64,000 nt of DNA from Linyphia triangularis (Eukaryota; Arthropoda; Arachnida; Araneae; Linyphiidae): positions 25,967,933 through 26,031,932 of the forward strand of contig OZ021724.1 in the NCBI GenBank assembly GCA_963978545.1, read 5' to 3'. This document shows positions 11,450 to 21,595 of the stretch, piece after piece (the stretch's first letter is position 1; every line of letters begins with the position of its first letter). The notes beneath the pieces were generated by a model that ran no database searches, was not told the DNA's origin, and worked only from the letters and a program-made list of their open reading frames with translations. The translations under genes and the position numbers were made by a program.

Positions 11450-12045
11450 CAGGGTGTCTATAAAATGTTGGACACATTTTGATGTTAAATAATTCATAAA
11501 ATAATGAAGACAAATTTAAATTGATAACACTAATGGTTAGGTAGACTCAAACAGTTTTATGACCCGTGTCAATGGACTTCCACATGGGCGCCGTTCGTCG
11601 CACGGTGAATATCAAGGTGGTAGTCACTATCGCGCCAGGTACAGGCAAGTACGTCGGCATCCACAAAGGCTATTGCGGCTGTAATCATGACTTTTAAGTC
11701 ATTAACATTCGACACTTTCTTTCTATAAACGATGTCCTTTACGAATCCCCAAACGAAAAAGTCCAGTGTCGTTATATCAGGTGATTCGGGTGGTCAAGAG
11801 AGTAAAACATACAATTAATAAAGCTCGTAGACTATATTTACAAAAGAAACGAGAAAAATATAAAATTAATAACACGGACAGACGACATTTACGAAAGAAA
11901 TGATATTCGAATGGGAAAAGGAAATGTTCTATGGCAACGTTCATTATAAATGAAAATATATGAGTTAATTTATGTATCAATGCCATAAGTTTGCTTGTAT
12001 CTTCATTATTTTATGAATTATTCAACATCGAAATGTGTCATCCTG
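11450..12045 (-). mobile_element. Decayed Tc1/mariner-superfamily element, 596 bp
   Basis: The left end starts CAGGGTGTC and the right end is ...GACACATTTC(reverse)-CATCCTG. The arms share about 45 bases, ACACATTT(T/C)GATGTT(A/G)AA and then ATTCATAAAATAATGAAGA, in opposite orientation. TA flanks both sides (11448-11449, 12046-12047). It is internally deleted: only the C-terminal end of the transposase is left, at 11569-11793. It sits inside family T copy C. Confidence 0.8.
11569..11793 (-). pseudogene. Mariner-like transposase, C-terminal fragment
   Basis: The minus-strand translation gives PPESPDITTLDFFVWG, then FVKDIVYRKKVSNVNDLK, ITAAIAFVDADVLACTW, RDSDYHLDIHRATNGAHVEV and a stop at 11569-11571. 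This is the end of the DDE domain of the arthropod mariner-like transposases whose usual form is SPDLTPLDFFLWG...; the D of SPD is the third catalytic acid of that family. These transposases cut and rejoin element ends in the nucleus. Some 250 or more N-terminal residues, including the other two catalytic acids and the DNA-binding domain, are missing, so it cannot act. Identity rests on family knowledge, not on a search. Confidence 0.8.
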
Positions 12046-12964
12046 TATTTTATTTATTCTGATTAAAACATTTTTATTACTTATTTATTAAAGCAGTTGT
12101 GGCAACAGTACATACTTTCTTCAATGATCGGTTAAATGCTATTTCAGCGCGATTGAATAACGGCAAGTTGGTTTATTAGTATTCCGTAAAAGCGACCTTT
12201 TAGTGACAGTGACAGCTTCCAAAATTCGGTAAAATGCATCGTCTTTAACATCGTATCTACCTGCCAAGTTTCAGACTGATTGAATAACGGCAAGGGGGTT
12301 AATTAGGCCTCTGCAAATTTGCCTGCCATCGACAAACATACATACACCCATATTCGAAGTTAATATAAAGCATTTATAAATGAAGTGTATATAGCATGAT
12401 ATTCTTTATTACTGGAGGGTTTTTAGCAGAAGTAATATTTCTAAACTTTTTATAGATATATATTATGCTTTCCTTATACTTCTTCTATCCATGTATGAAT
12501 TTCGTTGGGAGGTTTGTTGTTTGAGTATTTCTTTTCATTTGTTGGGATTTGGTTTAATTTTCAACAATCTCATTTTTTCAGTGACGTACTCACTGTTAAA
12601 TACCTCGATAAGATTTGAGTAGCACCTACAAACAGAATTTTACTTTTGAACAATGACCTTCGAAATTAATCGTTGTTCCATAATGGATAAAAACCCCTTC
12701 TGATATTTCTGAAAATTTGAGTACTCATTGATATTTCAACAATTAATGCAAAATTTTTTAACATTTAAAATTATAATGTAAAGTAATTGCTTAGTAGGAT
12801 AGACTTTGTAAACCGAAAAAAGAAAGTTTTCGAAGGATCATTAGCATTAAACAAATCTTTTTTTAAAAGATAAGCCTCGTCAGCCATGCCTCCCCCCTCT
12901 CCCCCCCCCCCTCTCCCCTCTTCACTAGTCGTCGCCACCTGAAATGGGTCACAATTTCAAAGAA

Positions 12965-13135
12965 GAATTGTGCAGCTTTCTTTTAGTGACAGCCCCCAAA
13001 ACTTGATGGAATGCATTGTAATCGACAACGAGTCTATTTGCCAAGTGCTAGCTTAATAGGATAACAGCAAGTGGGTTAATTAGCCCTCCGAAGATTTCAC
13101 GCGCCACAAACACACAAAACCGAAGTTAACATGGA
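12965..13135. mobile_element. Family T related fragment
   Basis: Shares TTTTAGTGACAGCC, CAAAACTTGATGGAATGCAT and the GTTAATTAG(C/G)C-CTCCG block with family T. Only the right-hand third is present, and the spacing is diverged. Confidence 0.5.
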
Positions 13136-13380
13136 CACCGGCAGAATTATTTTCAGGAGGGCTCAAGATGGTTATTATTACCGTATTAACCTTAATTTTA
13201 TAATTGATTATCTTTATTACATTTTAGTTTATAGTTATATATTAAATTTCTTAATTTAGTATTTTAAAATTTACATCATACTTATAGTAGTAGTGAAACA
13301 TACAACTTTCTCCACATTATTGTTAATTTCGAAAATCCAGGGAGTTGTAAGTGCTTCCCCTTGCACTTCGGAAGTTAATA

Positions 13381-13545
13381 CAGTCGAACCCCGTTAATGC
13401 GAAATGGGACTGCCGAAATCGTTCGCGTTGACCGAATTTCAAGTTAAACGAATGAATTAACTTTAAGTTTTAAGTACAGTGAACTGCTTACTTCGCGTTA
13501 AACGGGATTTCATGTTAGCGATATCGCGTTAAGGGGGTTCAACTG
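13381..13545. mobile_element. Tigger/pogo-type MITE, 165 bp
   Basis: Starts CAGTCGAACCCCGTTAA and ends GGGGGTTCAACTG, which are inverted repeats of the CAGT-type termini used by pogo/Tigger and other Tc1/mariner members. TA flanks both ends (13379-13380, 13546-13547). There is no coding capacity. Its termini differ from those of the 5.9-kb pogo-like element at 27803. Confidence 0.75.
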
Positions 13546-14286
13546 TATGAAGGAAAAAAAAATATATATTGAGTTATTTTCTATAATACATGCATGGAAA
13601 CGGATACAATATATGCATCTATGGAAATGCCTAAAGCGAAAACAAAGTGGGGCACGAATGGCTGGAATCTGTTGATAAGATCAGTACAAATTATGGCGTA
13701 ATCAATTGTCAGAGTAATTTTTTTTTTTTCAATTTTGTCATTCTTTGACTATTTACTTGGATTAGTAATAAAAATTCTAACCCGGTTATTTATAACCATG
13801 AAATCGACGAATTGTTTTTGTATGCAATCGATGAAATTATAATAATAAAAAAATAAAAAAAATAAAAAAAATTAACCGGACCACGATTACATTTTTCACA
13901 ACTTACTAAATTATGATAGACGCAGTACTGCTCGCACTGCATATTTTTATTTTCGTTCGTTTGAATATAGATGACGAGCAAATTTTTTTTAAGACTTTTA
14001 TTTTGATTTTATCTTTCCATAATTTTTTTTATTTCATAATTTCTAAGACATTTACTATAACCTACGTTTCTATTATAAGTCAAAAGTAGAGATACAACTG
14101 TCTGAATGTCCAAAAAATAGAAAGGATACTTTGGTATTTTGTATATACTGAGATATATATGTCCAGATTAATAAAGTTATTTGAGTAAGAACGTCTACGG
14201 AGCACGCGGTGGCTGAGATCCCACTCTCATTTGAAAGGGCTTTTTCTTTCACTCGCAAATCGTTTCGAAAATAAATTTAAAAATTC

Positions 14287-14534
14287 AGGACTAGAAATGG
14301 AAAACGACCTAAGTCCAAAAAAGAAAAATTTTCAGGAGAGTCGAAAAATGAAAAACGCTCGCATTGGTACTTAAGGTTACGACTAAGAACCAGATTGAAT
14401 TTGAACTACTGCTACTGGAGTTCGCACTTTGGGCGTTCTCCACTTTGTTTAACTTGGTTTTAAGGATATTTTTCCTTGCAAAAAAAAGATTTTGAATTTT
14501 TTTGATTCTTAGGTCGTTTTTCATTTCTAGTCCT
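14287..14534. mobile_element. Short TIR element (family G), copy 1
   Basis: Ends AGGACTAGAAATGGAAAACG and, reversed, AGGACTAGAAATGAAAAACG. The inner part (GAACCAGATTGAATTTGAAC) is shared, inverted, with the copy at 50751-50982. About 250 bp with no coding sequence. No clear target duplication, so the superfamily is not assigned. Confidence 0.7.
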
Positions 14535-15839
14535 CGATTGCTCTGGTAAAAATTTTGCGATCTTGAAGATCAAAGTATTTTTCTAATTCGACTTTCATGA
14601 AACTCGCATGACACTTCATTTCCACAAGAGACCTTCCGGAATTCCCCCCCCCCCCCCCCCTACTTAAAAGTCTGACTATTCACAGTATAGTCTTCATGAA
14701 TGTTAATGCGATTTTTCGACCAAGTATGGCCCCCGCCATGAAAATTCCAACGCAATCATCTTAACAGTAGTCAAACATTTATAAAACACTAATAGGGAAC
14801 ATCCCCTCTCCTCTACCACAAAAATAATTAAATCCCATGAAAAACAACAACTGCAATATCACAAGAGGAAAATATTAAATTCCGAGTCACCGAAAGAAAG
14901 AAGAATCCAATTTTGTCATCGATCCTTTAAAATCCGGAATAATAAAAGCTCCGGTGTAAAAGGGAAAAATAACTACATCCACGAATAACAATAACACCGT
15001 CGTTCGCTCAAATGAAATAAAGGCGGGCGAAAAGTAAACAAGATATTATAGAAATAGGGAATCCGTACACGCGCGGATGGGTGAGATAGGGGGAGGGGGG
15101 GGTGATATTGCAGCGGTCGATTCCGTCTCCTAGCAACGACGAGGACATTTGAAGGGCAAATACGTAGAGGGGAAAGGAGGGGGGAAGATTTCCAGAGAGA
15201 AGACAGGGTAAATGATTAAAACGAAGTAAAAGAAGTTCGAATAGCTTACTTTTTTTGCCTTGTTTTCGGACGGAATTCTTTCCTGCGGAATGAAAAACAC
15301 CTCGAAATTGTTGGAAGAAGAATGGCAACAGGGGGAATTTTATTTTTAATGGCTATTACACCAAGTAAAGTCTCCTTTTGGACGAAAAAAAAGATAGATA
15401 ATGGAATCAAATATTTTTTGGAGGATAAAAAACTTTTTTTTAGTAAAGTTTCTTGTCTTGTTTCGCATTCCTTTGGCGATCTTGGCGTTATTAAGCGAGA
15501 GATTGTCGCTGAAAAGCAGCCTTAGTGGTTTTTATATTCAATAGAAGCCGGTTTCTATTTAAAAAAAAAAAATAATAAAAATAATAATTTTCCCATTTGT
15601 TCTCTATCTAATTCGGGAGAATAATAAATTATAATTAAATTGACGTGGGGAGGTTATATATTAAAAGATGATTAGAAAAGCCATTTTTCTGGAACGTGAT
15701 TACTTTTTCGAGTTTATTCTTATGCAAACATGATTAAATGAAATATAGAGACCTTGGTTTTTCCCAGTGATCCAATGACCTTGCCTTTAAAAATAGTAAA
15801 CACAACTGTGGGAACTTTTCTGGTAATTTCTGCACGAAT
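14535..15839. other. No gene recognised; C17 run and G-rich stretch
   Basis: Contains a C17 run at 14644-14660 and, at 15050-15200, a GC-richer section with a G8 run and an X-box-like site. The 106-codon minus-strand frame at 15008-15328 is not recognised. Confidence 0.4.
15125..15137 (+). promoter_or_regulatory. X-box-like motif
   Basis: GTCTCCTAGCAAC matches the RFX X-box pattern except for one position in the left half-site. It shares CCTAGCAAC with the site at 2587. It lies in a GC-richer segment with no assigned gene. Single imperfect sites occur by chance, so this is weak. Confidence 0.25.
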
Positions 15840-16085
15840 TTTTGCATACATAGTAGTAGCTATGGGACCTGTCATTAAGGTTTTCCTTAAAATCGTGCAT
15901 GCACATACGGTAACTGCCATTGAAATAATCGTGTTTTTCAGTAATTGCCAAAAAAAAAACGGTTCTGACATTTTTAATTAAAATCTCTGTGGTAATGCCT
16001 CTTAAGGTGTTCTAAACATCCTCTACTCCGAAATTTCTGTAGAAATGCGATAAAGGAGTAAGAAGTTGAAAAACGAATGTCTTTA
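15840..16085 (-). mobile_element. Family E fragment, reverse orientation
   Basis: Reversed, it reads ...TTTCGGAGTAGAGGATGTTT, then AGAACACCTTAAGAGGCAT, and later AACCTTAATGACAGGTCCCA, matching the middle of the E copies at 19600, 25790 and 41250. It directly abuts the Tc1 pseudogene. Confidence 0.6.
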
Positions 16086-16214
16086 ACACAGAGTTCTCTT
16101 CCTTTGAGCTCATCAGTGGGGCCCGTGATCGAAAAATGTTAGTGCACACGGAAACATGCGATCCCCTCACCATCACACACAAGTTTCCGTTTGAATTTGT
16201 GAATCTGAAGTTAC

Positions 16215-16870
16215 ATGGATTTCCATCTATAATAACTAAATTTCCTACCCCGGATAAAGCCATACCATCCCAAACCACGACGGAACCATCATTAAGTTTA
16301 ACTGTAGGAGGTAAATGTTTTGGAACTAAAGCGGACTTTTTCCATACAATGCGATACCCGTCACTGCCGAAAATGTTGAATTTATTTTCATCACTAAATA
16401 TTACTTTCTTCTCTAAGTTATTGCTCTTTATTGATAAGTTTTTTTGAATGAGTCCTTATTAAAAGTCAGGAGTTTGCAAAAACACATCACTAACTCTTAT
16501 TGCTCTTTATTGGTGAGTTTTTGAATGAGTCTTTATTAAAAGTCAGTGATGTGTTTTTGCAAACTCTTAACTCTTATTGCTCTTTATTGGTGAGTTTTTG
16601 GAATGAGTCTTTATTAAAAGTTAGTGATGTGTTTTTGCAAACTCCTAACTCTTATTGCTCTTTATTGGTGAGTTTTTGGAATGAGTCTTTATTAAAAGTT
16701 AGTGATGTGTTTTTGCAAACTCCTAACTCTTGTTATGATTTTGCAAGCTGATGAATGGTTTTTTTTCTAGCGACTCAACTTTTATATCCAGCTTTTCTAA
16801 TTACCTTCCACACAGTTTCATCAGTTACATCTCTGTCAATTCTTTGAGAAGTTTGTTAAATATATTTTTT
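16215..16870 (-). pseudogene. Tc1-like transposase pseudogene
   Basis: From high to low coordinates the minus strand encodes RIDRDVTDETVWKVIRKAGY, KS*VARKKTIHQLAKS*, EFAKTHH (repeated, see 16418-16735), EKKVIFSDENKFNIFGSDGY, RIVWKKSALVPKHLPPTVKL and NDGSVVVWDGMALSGVGNLV-IIDG. This is the order of a Tc1 transposase: end of the paired-type DNA-binding domain, the linker with R(L)EFAKTH, the FSDES/KFN motif that carries a catalytic D, and the GSVMVWG block. Stops and frameshifts are present, and the last DDE acid is not found. No matching TIRs were located. Identification is by motif order and is confident. Function is lost. Confidence 0.8.
16418..16735. repeat. Minisatellite of four 77-79-bp units inside the Tc1 pseudogene
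   Basis: Units start with TTATTGCTCTTTATTG at 16418, 16497, 16574 and 16652. Reversed, each unit encodes the Tc1 linker EFAKTHH, so the unit arose from transposase coding sequence. The first unit carries its 24-bp core inverted: 16468-16491 reads as the exact reverse complement of the core in units three and four. An 83-codon plus-strand frame through the units exists only because 78 is divisible by three. Confidence 0.85.
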
Positions 16871-16935
16871 CAAAAGTGTATTCTCAATATTTAGATCGCA
16901 AAATTTACCTAATAAACTTTTAAAGCTGTATAAAT

Positions 16936-17146
16936 TAGAGGTCGGAAATATCGATCATAATAAATATCGATACTATATCGTTGCATAGGGGAAAATATCA
17001 ATAAAATATCGATATATCGATACATGATTTTTTTATTATTTGATTTTCAATTTTGCCAGAAACAAAGTTTTTAGGGGCAAATTTCTACTTTTCATGATTG
17101 CTTTTTCGTAAGGTCACTGCTTTTTCAACTGAAATGGATCTATTAC

Positions 17147-17180
<34 letters not shown>

Positions 17181-17498
17181 ACTTTTTCGCTTAATTGGTG
17201 CAGTGATTTTAAGAAAAATTTAGATAATTTTCAATAACATTTAAGTGTATGGAAAAATATTGAATATTGGTGCCATTTTAACTGTCTCTCAGCCAAGTTT
17301 AAACTTTAGTTTTGAAGTTTTTGAAAAGGAAATAAAGAAAATCGAAAAAACGCATGGAACTACAAAACGATCATTAAAAAACTAAAAATGTTTGAAAATA
17401 TCGATATATAGGTGACTTTTATCGATATTTTTAATATCGATATTTTTCTTAGAAATATCGATAAAAATATCGTCGTATCGATATATCGCCGACCTCTA
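16936..17498. mobile_element. hAT-type MITE, 563 bp, with TATCGAT-rich ends
   Basis: Ends TAGAGGTCGG and CCGACCTCTA are inverted repeats. GTATAAAT flanks both sides exactly (16928-16935 and 17499-17506), the 8-bp duplication typical of hAT insertions. Both subterminal regions carry many ATATCGAT/TATCGATA motifs (about 16945-17030 and 17398-17490). The middle contains an A29-31 run at 17149-17179. No transposase is encoded. A truncated second copy lies at 55572-55935. Confidence 0.88.
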
Positions 17499-17506
17499 GT
17501 ATAAAT

Positions 17507-18237
17507 AATATAATTGTTAATGAACTTTTTTTGTGTCTGTAGAAAGTAAATTGCCCATAGTTAAATGCCTCTGTAAAAAAATTTGCTATAATGATATTTT
17601 GTGCACTTTATTCAGATTAAAAAGTGTTAGCTTGCGCAAACAACGAAATTATCCTTAATTGTTTGAACCTGAGTATCCTCAATTGTTGATGTGGAATTGC
17701 AAATCTTTTAAAAGGAAGTCTTCGTAACGATCATTCCCTATACTCGCTATGTTACAATCTTCCAACCCAGTGCATTTAGACACTACTTTTTATAACCACC
17801 TTGAAATTTTGTGAGGAGGTACGATAAAGATCACTTAATGAAATTACATTAATTGTTTTCATTTAATATCTATCTATTATAAAAGAAAATTAAAATAGAA
17901 AATGACAAAACCAGGTGGAGCTAGTGCATATGCATTGGCGTAAGGATTCCAAATACAAAACAAAATATATTAGACGCTAATATCGAGTTTTTAATTTATG
18001 CCTTTTCATTCAGAGATAATCTTGTACCTACTCGCCAAATTTCAAGGTTTTCTATAAAATAGTTCCTAAATGCGTTGGACTGGAAGATTATAACATAGCG
18101 AGTACAATGAATTATCTTTATAAGGACTTCCCCTTAAGTTATTTTGAGCTCGGATCGAGTTTTTCTAGTATTTGAGAGCTACGAAAAAACACACAAAAAA
18201 ACAACAAAAAAAAAAACATCGATTCCGTGCTATAGAC
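17507..18237. other. No recognised feature; short local inverted duplication
   Basis: TATACTCGCTATGTTACAAT-CTTCCAACCCAGTGCATTTA at 17740-17780 recurs in reverse, with changes, at 18070-18115 (CGTTGGACTGGAAGATTATA). About 350 bp between them may be a small inverted-repeat element starting with AAGTCCTT/AAGGACTT-like ends. No coding sequence seen. Confidence 0.35.
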
Positions 18238-18432
18238 TAATTCATTTCTGCCCCCAAAAACTTGATTGAATTCATTGTCATTGGCAATGAATCTGTCTAC
18301 CAAGTTGCAGATCCATTGGATAACGAAAAGTAGGTTAATTAGTCCTCCGAAGATTTGCACGCTGAGATCCCCCCTCCCCCCCACTCCACACACACACAAA
18401 CAAATAAATCTAAGTTAATTTAAAGGATTTAA
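18238..18432. mobile_element. Family T related fragment
   Basis: Contains GCCCCCAAAAACTTGATTGA, TCTGTCTACCAAGTTGCAG, the GTTAATTAGTCCTCCGAAGA block and ends GTTAATTTAAAGGATTTAAA, a good match to the right end of family T. Confidence 0.6.
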
Positions 18433-19599
18433 AAATGAGGAGTACTACAGGGCTTAATAGGATATTTAAAATATTGTAACCACTTTCAACATTGTGTTGT
18501 AGACTAAGAAATGTTACCAGTCTGTTAATCACGGGTGCTTTTAGGTACAAGGAGGATCCCTTACTTGCACCCCCTCCCCCCTGGTTTTAGAAAATTACAG
18601 AAACAAAATGGATGAAGTGATCCAATTTACAGAAATAAACAGGTGTAACACAGGCTTTACATATATTCATATAAACAGAAAAGGAATTCTATATAGTTTT
18701 TAATTGTCATTTCATTATGAAATTCAATTTACAATTTAAAAAAATTAAGGTCTGAACGCAAACTTTAACCTCATCGCATTCCCTTGCGTACTCTCGACGC
18801 CTCCCCATAAATAATCCGGCCCAAGCCCATGCTGTTATTAAGAATTAAACATTTTTACTATGATTAATATCGACGTCCAAATCATGGTTTCATTTCACCA
18901 TATCGCCTGTTAAATGGACATAAATCATGTAAAATATTATACGCCCGTTAATCTCATTTGATAACTATTGCGCTCACACATAGATTCACCTCCCCCCTCA
19001 CCGAACACCCAACTTTACACTCATCCAGTCATCTGTAAAAGTCGTTTTACTGCTCTATGTGACATGTTGCAAGACTGCCAACCGCCCCCTCCATGTTGTG
19101 CAAAACAAGATTTATGTAACTTTAACTGCCATTTTCAGCACTGTTCAAATGCAGTTTATTATTCTATTGACGCGATGTGATATACCTTTTCAATTTTTTC
19201 TCCTTATCAAGTTATCTTCATGTGTTAAATATGCATTTATAAAAGGAGCCATGGTGATGAATATCTTACCAATTGAAACTTGGGTGTTTCTACAAGCAAA
19301 GAAGTATTTTAACTATTTGTCATTGCTTTTCTTGTTAGCACTAATTAATCTCAATGAAACTGATGTTTTTTTTCTTTCTTCTTCTAAATGACCATAAAGA
19401 AAGCATATTAGTAAAGAAGAAAAAGAGCAAATACATTTTTTGAATCACTGTCAATAGAAACAGGTGTAGAACACTCTTTCATCCAACATTTATTAATCCA
19501 TTTTCCTTTACAAATGTTGTAAGTATTGCCATCTATCGGAAATAAGGAAAAACTTAAAATCTACTACACTACGTTTTTTTCTATTGGGTAGTTTTTGCG
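18433..19599. other. No recognised feature
   Basis: Two overlapping frames at 18968-19391 (70 and 110 codons) have low-complexity or ordinary composition and no family resemblance. Confidence 0.45.
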
Positions 19600-20150
19600 A
19601 TAGTGTTTATACATGGACAAAAAAAAAAAAAAAAGAGAGAGAACCCCGCCCAAATGCCGAATTTGGCGATATACTTTTCGAAAATTCTTGCATTATTCTT
19701 TCTTATAAGTGAAACAGAGCAAAGGAGAAAAAAGGCCGTTGATGAAGATCAGGGGGAGGGAGGGATATATTCCTTTTAAAAACTTTTTACTCCTTTATAA
19801 CATTTTTACTGGAATTTCGGAGGTGGGGATGTTTAGAACGCCATAAGAGGCATTACCTTAGCGCTTTTAATCAAAATTGTTAAAGCCTTATTTTAGCAAC
19901 TGCTGAAAAGCATGATTTTTTCATGTTTTGTTGATGCGCAATGTTTACGAAAACCTTAGCGGGAGGTTTCATGGCCACTACTAACCCGTAAACCAAATTT
20001 GAACAGAATTTTTTTTCTAAATAACTTTTTGAAGTCGGGATGTTTCAAAACGCAGACAATGGCAGAAAATCGCATTTTTTTTTTAATTTTTTTTTTTTTC
20101 GACCGAAGAATATGAGTTATCATTTTCAATAAATACAAGGTTTAGAAAAA
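19600..20150 (+). mobile_element. Family E copy
   Basis: Order of shared blocks: GGCGATATACTTTTC, AAGTGAAACAGAG, ACTGGAATTTCGGAGG, GGATGTTTAGAACGCC, the GAAAACCTTAGCGGGAGGTT block, ATGGCCACTACTAACCCGTA and an AAATCGCATTTTTTTT block. The 5' TGTGGAACATCG block and 3' hairpin are missing or degraded. Confidence 0.65.
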
Positions 20151-21595
20151 AGTATGACTCTCATCTTCTCAACAGACTGCGTTGATGGTCATGTCTCCAT
20201 TTTTCACACACACGTGGAGAGTCATCTGGTGGCAATTTACTAAAACTCTAGGCCACGCCTCGTCCAGCGAAATAACTTTCATTCACTAGATCCTCATCGT
20301 TCCATAAAATGTATCGATTTAGAAACTGTGGCCATTATTTGTGATGCACCCAGTATTTTGAATATAATGGGACAGCTTAAACTTTGATCAGAGAATCATT
20401 GGGATTTCATTGAAGGAATAAATGATTTAATTCCTCGTATTACTGATCCCCTAAGTTACGTTTCTCTATTCCCCTAAGTTACATCATCGAATTTGTGATA
20501 AAAATACATTCAATTTTAGAATTTATTTACATTTTTGTGTGTGTTGACATACATTAAACCGCACTTACATTAAATTACATTTCTGCTAACACTTCTGCTA
20601 CTTTGATATAAAAACTTCCTACTAACCGCCTTTCTTTAATTAGGTAAATTTTAATCCCAGTATCACCGTCTTTATTGAAGCATTCTTATTTATCTGGTCT
20701 CATTCCACGATCGTCTCTCTCACACAATTTAAAACGTCCCGGATCGATTTCACACACGCACTTCAGTTTTGAAAATGCATTTATGCACTAACAATCAGAG
20801 GATAATTAATTCTTTTATTAAATCCCCCTATTAAGCTCCCTTATTGGAGTAACGATGTGATGATCTTGTCCCTTTTAATTTTGCTGTCTTTGTCTAATAA
20901 AATTGTATCAAACCGTGATAAACACACATCCTGTCATGATTAATAAGATAATGTAGACTTAATGTCATACGCCTCTTCAATAATATTTTTCCTTACATTA
21001 TACTTCAGAAACAGTAATGTTACTAAAATTAATAAATGCAATATTTGGTACCTACTTATTGCGAGTTATTTTTTTACCTATGTATTTGTAATAACAAACG
21101 ACTTTAAATTGATGTCGATATTGTAAGAGATTGTAATTAGATAATATGCAATAACAATCTTTCATAATACCGACATTAATTTAATTCATCCTTTCAAAGC
21201 GGAGCATTCCTATTTTTAATTCTTTCACCAATTCATTCAATAACTTCCCATGAACAACTACTTGAGTGAGAATTGTTTAAGTCAGCGCTTTTCTAACAGC
21301 GAGTGTCACAATTAATATTCAGTATTGCTCATCGTAGTATCCGACTGTTTCCACGTTTTCAATGCGTTTCAAGACACGATTCTTAGGCTTTCGATGGTCA
21401 CTTCTAAACGATTTATAATCCGTCTTCTCCAGGGGTGTAGTGGAGCGGGAACGCGTGGGAACGGCGATCCTTTATCTTTTTAGAAGGAGGAACGGCGTCC
21501 CCTCACCTAACATTTTTTTTTTTTAATTTGTATTTTTTTTAATTTGAATTTTTTTTACATTTGTCTTCTGTATGTGACACTTAAGGTATACATAC
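20151..21595. other. No recognised feature
   Basis: Unique-looking AT-rich sequence with no convincing open frame. A T-rich stretch at 21510-21560 precedes LTR copy 3. Confidence 0.5.

Larger units (their letters stand above)
11253..12380. mobile_element. Family T element, copy C, split by a mariner-like element
   Basis: In reverse orientation to copy A. Ends are TTTTAATATAAATCCTTTAT and GTTAATATAAAGCATTTATA. It contains the shared CAATGATCGGTTAAATGC and GTCTGAAAC/CCAAGTTTCAG blocks. Removing 11450-12045 leaves about 530 bp, the family length. Confidence 0.75.

Noticed and set aside
16136..16447. 103-codon plus-strand frame
   Set aside because: Antisense of the Tc1 transposase, whose minus-strand motifs are clear.
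16500..16751. 83-codon frame with a 26-residue repeat as a repeat-protein gene
   Set aside because: The repeat comes from the minisatellite with a unit near 78 bp. The reverse strand explains it as Tc1.
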